Source of the DNA: Rhizobium cauense
Lineage (GTDB): Bacteria > Pseudomonadota > Alphaproteobacteria > Rhizobiales > Rhizobiaceae
Reading direction: 5' to 3'
Assembly (NCBI RefSeq): GCF_019511525.1
Contig: NZ_JAEUAT010000017.1
Coordinates: 1-64,000 of the forward strand
Length of the DNA: 64,000 nt
Part shown: positions 43,504 through 52,287 of the stretch, piece after piece
How the letters are laid out: each line of letters begins with the position of its first letter
Position numbering within the stretch: the stretch's first letter is position 1
Notes under the pieces: generated by a model
What the model was told of the DNA's origin: nothing
Databases searched by the model: none
The model's input: only the letters and a program-made list of their open reading frames with translations
Made by a program: the position numbers and the translations under genes

Positions 43504-43803
43504 AACAGGCACGAGGACAACGGTCAACACGATAGGTCAGTATGGTAACCCAAAAAACCACCGTGTGGCGACGGCGCCGAACGGGCGCGCATCTGACGGT
43601 TGAGAAGAGAGTTCGAAAAGGCTAAATTACCCGAAGGGAGGAAAACTAACTGCCACAGGCAGCTCTTTATAGAGACCGGCACGATGCGGGAAACGGGTGA
43701 CCGCGCGATCAGACCGGTATGCTCAGAAGCCAGCAGAAATCAGTTCGCATGCATCATTCACACATCACCCGGCCCCGCCAGTGGGCCCTGAGGGAAAGCA
43801 CGA
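43504..43803. other. Gene-free stretch of about 300 bases
   Basis: No coding frame with features. A small hairpin (CTGCC-ACA-GGCAG near 43650) is the only structure seen. Confidence 0.4.
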
Positions 43804-44070
43804 ATGAATTGCACATCCACTTCTGCCTACACCAGCAACTTCTCATTAGAGGCCTATCGGGCGCACACTAAACCTCTCGAAAGGATCATCTCCATTTCGA
43901 GTGTTAGCCTCCCGAAGAAGTCCGCTACTCAAGCCGTCAATGGCGACGCGGAACGCATTTTCACCGTGTCGGAAATCCTAGATGACAATCGCGGCGGCAG
44001 TATGTCCGCCGGCTGGGCCGCCCATCGCGGCATTGCCTCGCCTGCGACCAACCGGAGGGGAGCAAGATGA
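43804..44070 (+). CDS. Hypothetical small protein overlapping the araC-type start
   Basis: An 88-residue frame with GAGGGAAA about 7 bases before its ATG. Its TGA overlaps the start of the regulator gene as ATGATGA, the arrangement of translationally coupled genes. The product has no recognised domain and is Ser/Thr/Arg-rich, so it may be a leader peptide or regulatory upstream frame rather than a functional protein. Evidence is limited to the ribosome-binding site and the overlap. Confidence 0.35.
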   Translation: MNCTSTSAYTSNFSLEAYRAHTKPLERIISISSVSLPKKSATQAVNGDAERIFTVSEILDDNRGGSMSAGWAAHRGIASPATNRRGAR

Positions 44071-45206
44071 TGACGGAAGGCAGCACAAGCCATGCGAGGA
44101 TATCGGAGACTGAGGTGGAGCATGACGCCTTTGCGAACCTGAACTATGATATCCCGGACGGGATGTCAGAAAGTCGGAGTGAGCGGCCCTTACCTTCCTT
44201 CGAATTTTCGACCGACGGGCTTTCCCGTACTGACCAGTTTGCGGCGTGGCACAATAGCTTCGCACCAATGCTCGAGCTATCTGATCTCAATCCAAATACA
44301 GCGAGTTTCAACGGGCGGCAGAAGCTTTGGGACCTCGGTAGTCTTCTGCTTGCCCAGATCAGTACCGACCGCCTCGCATTCTCTAGCCTGCCCGGGCATG
44401 TGCGCCGTGACCCTGTTGATCACTGGACTATGACAGTCCTCTTGTCTGGTCAGATCCAAACTGATGCGGCCCGAACGACCTTTACCGGGGGGCCAGGTGA
44501 GGTCCAGATCCACTCTCTCGGCCGCTCTTTCGATGGTATCACCGAAAGGAGTGAGATGCTGATGCTGTTTGTCCCTCGTGATCTTTCGCTCGAGACATCG
44601 GCCACACTTGGCGCCGCTGAATTCTCGACGCTCGGCACAGGCATGGGGCAACTCTTTTCGGACTATCTTATTGACGTCTCCAAGCGCTTGCCGATGCTTG
44701 CCCAAGCTGACCTGCCAGGACTGGCAACCGCCACACGCGCGATGATCCTCGCATGTGTGTCGCCTTCGGCCGACCATATCGAGGCTGCCGAAGGACCAAT
44801 CGCAAACGTCCTTCTCGAGAGAGCACGCCAACTGGTGCAGAGCCGGCTGCTTGATCCCAAGCTTGGGAGTGAGATGGTGCGGCGAGAGCTCGGTATTTCG
44901 CGAACACGGCTTTACCACTTGTTCGAGCCCTTCGGAGGGGTGATGCACTATATCCAGCACCGTCGCCTGCTCAGCGCCTATGCCGCGTTAACCGATCCCA
45001 ACGATCGACGTCTCATTTTCCAGATTGCCGAAGAGCGTGGCTTTAGCGACGGCGCAGAGTTCGGCCGTGCGTTCAAGCGGGCATTTGGCTATAGCCCGAG
45101 CGAGGTAAGGAACCGAGGAGGCGGAGGTATCCCAATTCGCCAAGACCTCGAGGATTGCCCATCGGAGGAGAGGCTGGGAGTACTTCTTCGAAGGCTGCAG
45201 GGATAG
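44067..45206 (+). CDS. AraC/XylS-family transcriptional regulator
   Basis: A 379-residue regulator. Residues about 45-230 match the AraC_binding_2-like cupin domain (FAAWHNSFAPMLELSDL, then HWTMTVLLSGQIQTDA). Residues about 265-360 hold the two helix-turn-helix motifs, with VRRELGISRTRLYHLFEPFGGVMHYIQHRRLLSAY and IAEERGFSDGAEFGRAFKRAFGYSPSEVR, the standard C-terminal signature. A tail of about 30 residues follows. The two possible ATGs are adjacent. No target operon is obvious: the next genes downstream are convergent. Confidence 0.92.
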   Translation: MMTEGSTSHARISETEVEHDAFANLNYDIPDGMSESRSERPLPSFEFSTDGLSRTDQFAAWHNSFAPMLELSDLNPNTASFNGRQKLWDLGSLLLAQISTDRLAFSSLPGHVRRDPVDHWTMTVLLSGQIQTDAARTTFTGGPGEVQIHSLGRSFDGITERSEMLMLFVPRDLSLETSATLGAAEFSTLGTGMGQLFSDYLIDVSKRLPMLAQADLPGLATATRAMILACVSPSADHIEAAEGPIANVLLERARQLVQSRLLDPKLGSEMVRRELGISRTRLYHLFEPFGGVMHYIQHRRLLSAYAALTDPNDRRLIFQIAEERGFSDGAEFGRAFKRAFGYSPSEVRNRGGGGIPIRQDLEDCPSEERLGVLLRRLQG

Positions 45207-45515
45207 ATAGGAACGGCTGACCTGAGGTGTCTCAAAGGCTTTCTTGCACCTTAGCCTTTAGTCTCGGGGCTTATCCGCTCGGACGCCGTCGCAGGCATCC
45301 GCTCTGGTGGCGTCGAAACCTCCACTACCCTCGGCCTGGTTGCCTCCTTTTTCGGGAGGGACGGCGAAAGGGCCGCATAGTCGGGTTGCTGCGGCCCGTT
45401 TAGAACTCTGTCCCCGAGTATTCTCGACAACGACGAGAACGCGATCGTTGCCGGCCTGGTGTCCCAGCAGGCCGGCTAGCCACATTTGGTGGCCGATGGG
45501 AACGTACAACGAGGT
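45207..45515. other. Intergenic region between convergent genes
   Basis: About 310 bases, with one terminator-like hairpin (45370-45397). A short minus-strand frame (45258-45509) has no recognisable features and is not called. Confidence 0.45.
45370..45397. terminator. Terminator-like hairpin between convergent genes
   Basis: GGGCCGCA (45370-45377) pairs with TGCGGCCC (45390-45397) across 12 bases; GTTTA follows. It could end transcription of the araC-type gene and of the sugar ABC operon from opposite sides. Confidence 0.4.
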
Positions 45516-46601
45516 TTACGTTGGGCGGAGGAGCGATTTTCCGGCGGCGTTAAAAACAATTGCTTTGGCTGGGTCCGCACTGAAGGCAAAACTTTCGCCG
45601 CGTATGAGCGGCTGGTCTCCGTCCAGGACAACCAGCCAATTGGCACCGGATGGCAATTCCATGCTTACAATAGTCTCGTTGCCAAGCCGCTCAACCAACC
45701 CAACGCGACCAACGATGGACCCCGAAGATGCCGGTGCGAGATCATGCGGTCGCACGCCAAGTGTTAATTCCTCTCCGGGCGTGACTGCACTGCTGTCGGC
45801 CTCGATCGTCAGATTGACCACATCCTGGCCACTGACTGTGACATGGTTAGCGTCGACCTTGTCTACGCGCACAGGGACAAAATTCATCTTCGGCGAGCCA
45901 ATGAACCCCGCAACGAAAAGATTGGCCGGGCGTTGGTATAGTTCGATAGGCGACCCGACCTGCTGAACGACCCCTCCATCAAGCACGACGATCTTGTCGG
46001 CCAGCGTCATGGCCTCGACCTGATCATGCGTGACATAAATCATGGTCGCGCCGAGCTCTTTGTGAAGCTTTGATATCTCCATCCGCATATCGACACGAAG
46101 CGCCGCATCCAGATTCGAAAGTGGCTCATCGAAAAGGAACACTTCCGGTTGGCGCACGATCGCGCGGCCAATCGCAACCCGTTGGCGCTGCCCGCCGGAA
46201 AGCTGACCCGGCTTTCTTTCCAGCAGGTGTTCCATTTTCAAAATTCGTGCTGCGTCGCGGATCTTACGATCGCGCTCGTCCTTGGGCGTCTTGGCTAGCT
46301 TGAGGCCAAAGCCGACATTGTCGTAGACGCTCATGTGCGGATAAAGGGCATAGGACTGGAACACCATTGCGATACCACGGTCGCGTGGCTCGACGGCATT
46401 GCAAAGCTTGTCGCCGATGCGTAGCTCCCCGGCGCTGATATCCTCCAGCCCTGCGATCATGCGTAACAGCGTTGATTTTCCGCAACCGGACGGTCCAACA
46501 AAAACGACGAACTCGCCGTGCTCGATCGAGAGATCCACGCCCTTGATCACAGGCAGCTCGCCATAGCGCTTGTGGATGGATTTTAGAGAAAGACCGGCCA
46601 T
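45516..46601 (-). CDS. Carbohydrate ABC transporter ATP-binding protein (UgpC/MsmK type)
   Basis: A 361-residue ATPase. Walker A GPSGCGKST (36-44), Q-loop MVFQSYALYPHMSVYDN, signature LSGGQRQRVAIGRA, Walker B FLFDEPLSNLDA and VTHDQVEAMTLADK are all present. The C-terminal 120 residues are the OB-fold MalK regulatory domain (SPKMNFVPV near its start, LGVRPHDL in the middle). Such ATPases energise family-1 oligosaccharide importers. Last gene of the rhamnosidase operon, 4 bases after the permease stop. Confidence 0.93.
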   Translation of the reverse strand: MAGLSLKSIHKRYGELPVIKGVDLSIEHGEFVVFVGPSGCGKSTLLRMIAGLEDISAGELRIGDKLCNAVEPRDRGIAMVFQSYALYPHMSVYDNVGFGLKLAKTPKDERDRKIRDAARILKMEHLLERKPGQLSGGQRQRVAIGRAIVRQPEVFLFDEPLSNLDAALRVDMRMEISKLHKELGATMIYVTHDQVEAMTLADKIVVLDGGVVQQVGSPIELYQRPANLFVAGFIGSPKMNFVPVRVDKVDANHVTVSGQDVVNLTIEADSSAVTPGEELTLGVRPHDLAPASSGSIVGRVGLVERLGNETIVSMELPSGANWLVVLDGDQPLIRGESFAFSADPAKAIVFNAAGKSLLRPT

Positions 46602-46605
46602 GGGT

Positions 46606-47433
46606 TTATCCTTTAACAGCGCCGGCGGTCATGCCTGCCACGATCTGTCGGTTGAAGAAGAGGAAGACAATCAGCGGCGGAATCGTGATTAGCGCGATGT
46701 TGGTGAAGAGGAGATTGTAAGCCGTGTTGAACTGGCTCTGGAAATTGTAGAGCGTGAGCTGAACCGTCGCGTTGGCATTGCCCGGGAGATAGTAGAGCGG
46801 GTTGGTAAAGTCGTTGAATATGCCGACTGACTGTACAACGATGTTGGTGACCGTTACTGGCCAGAGCAACGGCAGGATAACGCGGAAAAACACATCGAGC
46901 GGTCGAGCTCCATCGATAATTGCCGCTTCATCGAGCTCGCGCGGTATCGTCGCGATAAAGGCGCGGTAAAGGATGATGGTGAACGGCAGATTGTAGGCGA
47001 CCTCCACGAGAACCATCCCGTACAAGGTACCGAACAGCTTCAGTCCCTGAAGCAGCCAAATCGTTGGCACTACGGCCGGTGGAATCATCAGACCAGCAAG
47101 TATCAGGAACTCCACCAACGGGTTCCACCGCGTTTTACGCCGAGCGAGCACGAACCCGACCATGGCGCCGAAGACAACCAGGAGCGTTACGCTGGCGATG
47201 GTCAGGACGGTCGAGTTGACGAACGCCGTCACCAGCATCCAGTTTCGCGTCGTGATGACTGTTACGAGGTTGTCCCAAAGGTGGAAGCCAGTGGGCCATG
47301 AAAAATCGAGAAGGCTCGCCTGCCGCTTGTCCTTGAACGCCATCAACACAATGAAGGCGAACGGAATCACGAAGACGACGAAAGATATGAAAAGGGCGGC
47401 GATGCCGCCGATGACGGAAGCACGCGATTTCAC
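46606..47433 (-). CDS. Carbohydrate ABC transporter permease (MalG/UgpE type)
   Basis: A 275-residue permease from the GTG at 47433, which overlaps the stop of the upstream permease (GTGA); a longer frame to 47613 starts inside the neighbouring gene and is rejected. Six transmembrane segments are expected. ELDEAAIIDGARPLDVFFRVILPLLWPV is the EAA loop of MalG-type subunits, and MIPPAVVPTIWLLQGLKLFGTLYGMVLV the segment before it. The C-terminus FLFFNRQIVAGMTAGAVKG is the family ending (VxGLTxGAVKG). Confidence 0.93.
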   Translation of the reverse strand: MKSRASVIGGIAALFISFVVFVIPFAFIVLMAFKDKRQASLLDFSWPTGFHLWDNLVTVITTRNWMLVTAFVNSTVLTIASVTLLVVFGAMVGFVLARRKTRWNPLVEFLILAGLMIPPAVVPTIWLLQGLKLFGTLYGMVLVEVAYNLPFTIILYRAFIATIPRELDEAAIIDGARPLDVFFRVILPLLWPVTVTNIVVQSVGIFNDFTNPLYYLPGNANATVQLTLYNFQSQFNTAYNLLFTNIALITIPPLIVFLFFNRQIVAGMTAGAVKG

Positions 47434-48317
47434 TGATGGCCCTCCCGGCGATTGAGGAAGATCGTGATGGGGACGACCAGGATGGCAATGAGAATAAAGA
47501 GCACCACGTTGCCAGCCGTTGACAGGCCGAAAAATCCGGACTGGTACTGCTTGTAAATGACGGAAGCGATGGTGTCGGACGCAAAGCCCGGCCCTCCCTT
47601 TGTCATCGCCCAAATCAGATCGAAGGTACGAAGGCCACCTATGAAGGAGAGCGTGATAACAGTTGCAGTCGCGGGCCGGCTCAGTGGCAGGGTGATGTAG
47701 ATAAAATTCTGCAGCTTGGTGCCGCCATCAATGCGCGCAGCCTCATAATAGTCTTTTGGTATGGCCACGATGCCAGCGATATAGATCACCGTTGCCAGGC
47801 CGACGCCTTTCCAGACATCTACCAGCGCCACGGAAATGAGCGCCAGGCGAGGATCTGTGAGCCAGCCCGGTCCTTTTATTCCAAGCACTGCCAGACCTTC
47901 ATTGATCGCCCCTTGGGTCGGGTGCATCAACACGGTGAAGGTTATGCCTACCCCAATGGTTGATACGAGTACCGGGAAGAACACCAGCGACCGCAACAAT
48001 CCCCGTGCCATGATCTGGCTTGTCAGCATTAGCGCCAACAGCATGCCGATGACCACCTTGAGCCACGAGGTGATCACCGCATAGATGATGGTATTGACCA
48101 GCCCCTGGATGAGGAAGGGCTCGTGAAAGAACTGGATAAAGTTCTCCAACCCAATAAAGCTCGAGTCGAAAAGGCTCCAGCGCGTCAGGCTGAAATAGAA
48201 GGACGCTAACGTCGGCAGAAGAAACAGCACGCCGTAGATGATCGCCGCCGGGAGGTAAAACCATCCAGGATAGGAGGAGCGGCGACTGGTCGGAGTTGAG
48301 ATAGCAGAGGCGACCAT
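47430..48317 (-). CDS. Carbohydrate ABC transporter permease (MalF/UgpA type)
   Basis: A 295-residue permease when started at the ATG at 48317, which has CTGGAG seven bases upstream; an in-frame TTG at 48353 is less likely. Six transmembrane segments; the first follows PGWFYLPAAIIYGVLFLLPTLASFYFS. DYYEAARIDGGTKLQNFIYITLPLSRPA is the EAA loop. It overlaps the MalG-type gene by 4 bases and lies 71 bases after the binding protein. Confidence 0.92.
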   Translation of the reverse strand: MVASAISTPTSRRSSYPGWFYLPAAIIYGVLFLLPTLASFYFSLTRWSLFDSSFIGLENFIQFFHEPFLIQGLVNTIIYAVITSWLKVVIGMLLALMLTSQIMARGLLRSLVFFPVLVSTIGVGITFTVLMHPTQGAINEGLAVLGIKGPGWLTDPRLALISVALVDVWKGVGLATVIYIAGIVAIPKDYYEAARIDGGTKLQNFIYITLPLSRPATATVITLSFIGGLRTFDLIWAMTKGGPGFASDTIASVIYKQYQSGFFGLSTAGNVVLFILIAILVVPITIFLNRREGHQ

Positions 48318-48388
48318 GAGGGCTCCAGAAACAACAGTGATGGCCACGGACAACAGAGTTTGCCCGTCGCCATCGGATTAACGAGCGC

Positions 48389-49678
48389 TTACCGGCCCGG
48401 GAGACCGAGTTGCAGCGCCTGCTTACGGACGTCCTCGTCATAAAGGGCGGCCGCATCGGCAGGCTGACGGATGCCGGAGCCTACTTCAACGGTCAGCTGT
48501 TCAAGAATTGGCCCCTTGATCGGAGAAAGGAATTCCAAAGCCGGCGCATTGTTGCCGTTTTCGAAATAGGGCAGCAAATCGGATACCGATTGTACGACGT
48601 TGTCTGGCAGTACACATCCCTTGATGAGATAGGGACCATTGACTGCAACGGCCTTGCTCTGCACTTCACACCCTTCGGGACTAGCAACGAAGGCGAGGAA
48701 CTCCTTGGCCATGTCGATGTTCGAGGACGTCTTGGGAATGTAGAAGCCAGCAGGCATCCAAACAGTGAGGCCAGTGTCCTCGGCCTTGGCCGCAGGCAAG
48801 GCAAAGAAGCCGATATCATTGATTTGGTCGGGATACCCGTCGGATAGGGCCGGGATCGCAAAGGTGATCATCGGATAGTGAGCCCCCTTCCCCTCGGCGA
48901 GCATGCGAAGACCATCCTCATAGCGCGCCGCGCCAAAATCCTCGTTCAGAAAACCGCCGTCTGAGATTTCCTTGAGATATTCGAAACCCCGGACCGCAGC
49001 CGGCGTCGAGGCAAATTTCGCAGTCCCTGCCGTGTAGTTTTTGGCAAAGTCGGGCACCTGCTTCTGAAGGTTGTAGTAGTCAGCGAGTAGCAGAACCTGG
49101 CTTGTCCATGGCTCGCCATAGGTCTGGATCACTGCCGGAATGCCGGCAGCCTTGATCTTTGCATTGTTCGCCATGAACTCCGCCCAGGTCTTGGGGACGG
49201 ACAGGCCGAGCTGCTCATAAATCTTGCGGTTGTAAAAGATACCGCCGGCTTCCGCCGGACGTGTCGGTACGCCGTAGACCCCTTTCCCAGCAGAGACGAC
49301 CTGCTTGAAACTATCGGCGACGCCTTCCATGAAGGGTTCGGCACTGAGGTCAACGAGTGTCTTCTCAGGAGCCAGCGCCTGCAACAATGATCCACTATTG
49401 TACCAGAAAATGTCGGTCATCTGGCCGGTGGCGAGCCTTGTCTTGACGATGTTGTCGCCTTCGCCTCCGCCGGGCCGTGCCTCGATATCGATCGTCACGT
49501 CAGGGTGCTTCGACTGGAATGCGGTAACCAGTGCCTCGGATATGGCGATAGTATGAGATGCATTGTCCACCAGCATCGTCATCGACGTCTGAGCCATTGC
49601 GGCTTCAGACATTGATGTCATTGCCAGAAGGCCCGCCACAAGCGCGGCGAAGGGTCTTCTTGTCTTGATTGTCGTCAT
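48389..49678 (-). CDS. Carbohydrate ABC transporter extracellular substrate-binding protein
   Basis: A 429-residue family-1 sugar-binding protein from the ATG at 49678, preceded by GGGAGGAAAAGG; an upstream in-frame ATG at 49855 is inside the rhamnosidase gene and rejected. The signal peptide is residues 1-29, cleaved after AAMAQ. The mature part has SKHPDVTIDIEARPGGGEGDNIVKTRLATGQ-like UgpB/MalE features, VPTRPAEAGGIFYNRKIYEQLGL and AKEFLAFVASPEG. From gene order the ligand is probably a rhamnose-containing oligosaccharide; that is inference. Confidence 0.92.
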   Translation of the reverse strand: MTTIKTRRPFAALVAGLLAMTSMSEAAMAQTSMTMLVDNASHTIAISEALVTAFQSKHPDVTIDIEARPGGGEGDNIVKTRLATGQMTDIFWYNSGSLLQALAPEKTLVDLSAEPFMEGVADSFKQVVSAGKGVYGVPTRPAEAGGIFYNRKIYEQLGLSVPKTWAEFMANNAKIKAAGIPAVIQTYGEPWTSQVLLLADYYNLQKQVPDFAKNYTAGTAKFASTPAAVRGFEYLKEISDGGFLNEDFGAARYEDGLRMLAEGKGAHYPMITFAIPALSDGYPDQINDIGFFALPAAKAEDTGLTVWMPAGFYIPKTSSNIDMAKEFLAFVASPEGCEVQSKAVAVNGPYLIKGCVLPDNVVQSVSDLLPYFENGNNAPALEFLSPIKGPILEQLTVEVGSGIRQPADAAALYDEDVRKQALQLGLPGR

Positions 49679-49736
49679 TCCTTTTCCTCCCTGTTCACCC
49701 GCTCCTCGCGGGGCTGCCAATAACGTTGACGCCACT

Positions 49737-52112
49737 TTACGGAGTGCGCGCGTTGATCTTGAAATCCTCGTTGACCGCTCGAATAGGCGGAGTGAAGCTG
49801 AAGGTAACGACATGCTTGCCTGGCGAGAGTTCAGCACTTGCGAACGGTACGCCATCGACCATCACGTCACGGTAGCCTTCAGCGAGCTTCAACACCCCTT
49901 GAGCACCCTCTGGTACTTCAACCTCATAACGCGCCCTGTCTTTTTCGACTGACCACGCCGCACTGATTAAGCCACGCGGTGATTGATGACTTGCCTTGAC
50001 GGGCGAGAGGTCCGGAATGATCGTCGGCTCGAAGATGATCCTGGCAAAGCCCGGCTCGTCTGCATCGGGACGGAAGCCAGCCACCGCTTCGAAAAGCCAC
50101 TGGCAGACGGCACCATAGGCATAATGGTTGTAGGAATTCATCTGCGGATTGTAGATCGTACCGTCGGCCTGGATTGCGTCCCATCGCTCCCAGATCGTCG
50201 TCGCGCCCATCTTCACCTGATAGAGCCAGCCCGGCACATCCTCCTGCAGGAAGACGTCGGCTGCGAGACCAACTTCGCCGATCTTCAGCAGGGCCGGCAG
50301 CAACGCAGGGGTGCCAATAAACCCAGTACCGATGCGCCCCTCCGATCGCGCGATGGTCGCCTTGAAATAGCGTTTTGCCGCTTCGAAATGCTTTTCCGGA
50401 ATGAGGTCGTGCAGAATGGCAAGCGCATACGAGGTCTGATCGTCATAGGCGAGCCGCCCCGTGGCGGTGATGAATTCGCGCTGGAAGGCCGCCTTCACCT
50501 CGGCAGCCATCTCGGCGAGCCGTTTTGCTGTCGCCGTCTCTCCGGCGATCGATGCGATACGCGCCACGAGATTGGCGGTGACGTAGAGATAGAGCGTGGC
50601 GGCGGCATCGTCGCCAATCGTTGGAAGTGGCTTTGCCGATGGCCCAGACGGCTGCAACCAGTCGCCAAAGGTGAAGCCCCTCGCACCCCACTGCCGCGGC
50701 GGCGATACGATCGGGCCACCACTGATTGACCAGACGAAATCCACCCATTTGATCATGGCAGGCAGCGCCTCGCCGAGAATCGCCTTGTCGCCGTAGTGTA
50801 GATAAATCTGCCAGGGAATGACGGCGATAGCATCGCCCCAACCGGTCGAACCGTAGAAGCCGGGATAAAATTCTGGCTGCTGGCGCGTCGGATCAGGCAC
50901 GACATGTGGGACCGCACCGTCGTCGCGCTGGTCGGCCATCATGTCGCGTACGTATTTGACCAGGAAGCCGTGCGCATCGGCGAGATAAAGGGCAGTGCCG
51001 GCAAATACCTGTGCGTCGCCAGTCCAGCCCAGACGCTCGTCACGTTGCGGGCAATCAGTCGGCACTTCGATGAAATTGCCGCGCTGGCTCCAGAGCGTGT
51101 TTTCCACCAGCCTGTTAACGAGCGCGTTCCCAGAGGTGAAGTTCGCCTTCTGCTCGACGACCGAGCTGATTGGCACCGAATGAATTGCCGATATCTTGGC
51201 GTTGCCGCTGACGCTCACGCGCGCATAGCGGAATCCGTGAAAGGTGAAGTGGGGGCGATAGTGCTCGTCACCTCCGCCTGCCAACGTGTAGACGGTGTGA
51301 GACTCGGAGGTACGATAATTGACGTTATAGAAGTTGCCGTCCTTGTCGAGCACTTCGGCATGTTCGACGCGCACGTTTTCGCCCGCCTCCCCGTTGACGG
51401 TATAGGCCACATATCCACCGACATTCTGGCCGAAATCATGGATCGTACGCCCTTCGGCATCGGTCCAGCTTTTGATTGGAGCAATCGGTGCCAGTTCGCG
51501 CACCGGCGTGGTCTCATGCGCGACCAGGATAGACGGATCGAACTCCACAACCTCCGAGCCATCCGTCACTTCCGACTGGATGCGAGCATCGAACTCCTCA
51601 CCAAAATAGATGCCCGACTTGCGGACCGGCAAGGCGCCACTTTGCCACGACGCATCGCTCGAAAGGAGCAGTTCACCATCCCCGTTGCCGGCCCGCAACT
51701 CGGCAATCGCGGCGATCTTGTCGCCCCAGGTGTTGGTCAGTCTGTGCTTGCCCCACATCAGTGGCGAGCGCATCCAGCCATCGGCCAGCCATATGGTAAT
51801 CACGTTCTCACCCGGCACAAGCAGGGCACCAACCTCGTAAGTTTGATAGGAGAGGCGCTTGTCGTAGGTTGTCCAGCCGGGTGTCAGCAGATCATTTCCA
51901 ACGCGCTGGCCATTGATGAAGGCTCGGTACAAACCCAATGCGCTGATGCGCAGCACCTCGCTGCCGGCGACCGATTCCAGAACGAAGTTCTTCTGGAGGA
52001 ACGAGGCCGGTGTCCCCTCGCCTTTGTCAGCAAGTGGCCGCACCATTGCAGCCGACCACCTGTAAGTGGCCGAAGTTTCCTCACGGGCGTGCGCTGACAA
52101 TTTGCCGGGCAT
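49737..52112 (-). CDS. Glycoside hydrolase family 78 alpha-L-rhamnosidase
   Basis: A 791-residue enzyme that removes terminal alpha-L-rhamnose from glycosides and pectic oligosaccharides. The order is: an N-terminal beta-domain with LGLYRAFINGQRVGNDLLTPGWTTYDKR (Bac_rhamnosid_N), a second beta-domain with HDFGQNVGGYVAY, the (alpha/alpha)6 barrel with EVPTDCPQRDERLGWTGDAQVF (the catalytic acid region) and GATTIWERWDA (the catalytic base region), and a C-terminal beta-domain. No signal peptide, so it acts in the cytoplasm on imported oligosaccharides. First gene of the five-gene operon, 58 bases before the binding protein, and divergent from the LacI gene. Confidence 0.93.
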   Translation of the reverse strand: MPGKLSAHAREETSATYRWSAAMVRPLADKGEGTPASFLQKNFVLESVAGSEVLRISALGLYRAFINGQRVGNDLLTPGWTTYDKRLSYQTYEVGALLVPGENVITIWLADGWMRSPLMWGKHRLTNTWGDKIAAIAELRAGNGDGELLLSSDASWQSGALPVRKSGIYFGEEFDARIQSEVTDGSEVVEFDPSILVAHETTPVRELAPIAPIKSWTDAEGRTIHDFGQNVGGYVAYTVNGEAGENVRVEHAEVLDKDGNFYNVNYRTSESHTVYTLAGGGDEHYRPHFTFHGFRYARVSVSGNAKISAIHSVPISSVVEQKANFTSGNALVNRLVENTLWSQRGNFIEVPTDCPQRDERLGWTGDAQVFAGTALYLADAHGFLVKYVRDMMADQRDDGAVPHVVPDPTRQQPEFYPGFYGSTGWGDAIAVIPWQIYLHYGDKAILGEALPAMIKWVDFVWSISGGPIVSPPRQWGARGFTFGDWLQPSGPSAKPLPTIGDDAAATLYLYVTANLVARIASIAGETATAKRLAEMAAEVKAAFQREFITATGRLAYDDQTSYALAILHDLIPEKHFEAAKRYFKATIARSEGRIGTGFIGTPALLPALLKIGEVGLAADVFLQEDVPGWLYQVKMGATTIWERWDAIQADGTIYNPQMNSYNHYAYGAVCQWLFEAVAGFRPDADEPGFARIIFEPTIIPDLSPVKASHQSPRGLISAAWSVEKDRARYEVEVPEGAQGVLKLAEGYRDVMVDGVPFASAELSPGKHVVTFSFTPPIRAVNEDFKINARTP

Positions 52113-52147
52113 ACCGTCCTCCCTCTAATTCTGCCTGCAATGAATCG

Positions 52148-52177
52148 TGTAGAATGTTCTACGTATATCGTTCTACA
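52148..52177. promoter_or_regulatory. Candidate LacI-type operator region
   Basis: The 30 bases between the rhamnosidase and lacI genes are palindromic at two levels: GTAGAA-TG-TTCTAC (52149-52162), and TGTAGAA (52148-52154) with TTCTACA (52171-52177). Shared half-sites TAGAA/TTCTA could bind one or two regulator dimers and control both divergent genes. The position 36-65 bases before the rhamnosidase start suits repression. Confidence 0.55.
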
Positions 52178-52287
52178 CTTTTTTCGGTTTGGCAACCCAC
52201 TTTGTTTCGCTAGGGTGAAAAGAGGCTGGACCAGGTCGTAGCAACATGATTTGGCCAGGTGGCTGGGCGCTATCGAAAGGCAGATTC

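Noticed and set aside
45258-45509. 83-residue minus-strand frame between convergent genes
   Set aside because: No domain or ribosome-binding site, and it spans a terminator-like hairpin.
47434-47613. N-terminal extension of the MalG-type permease
   Set aside because: It overlaps the MalF-type gene in another frame; the GTGA overlap at 47433 is the better start.
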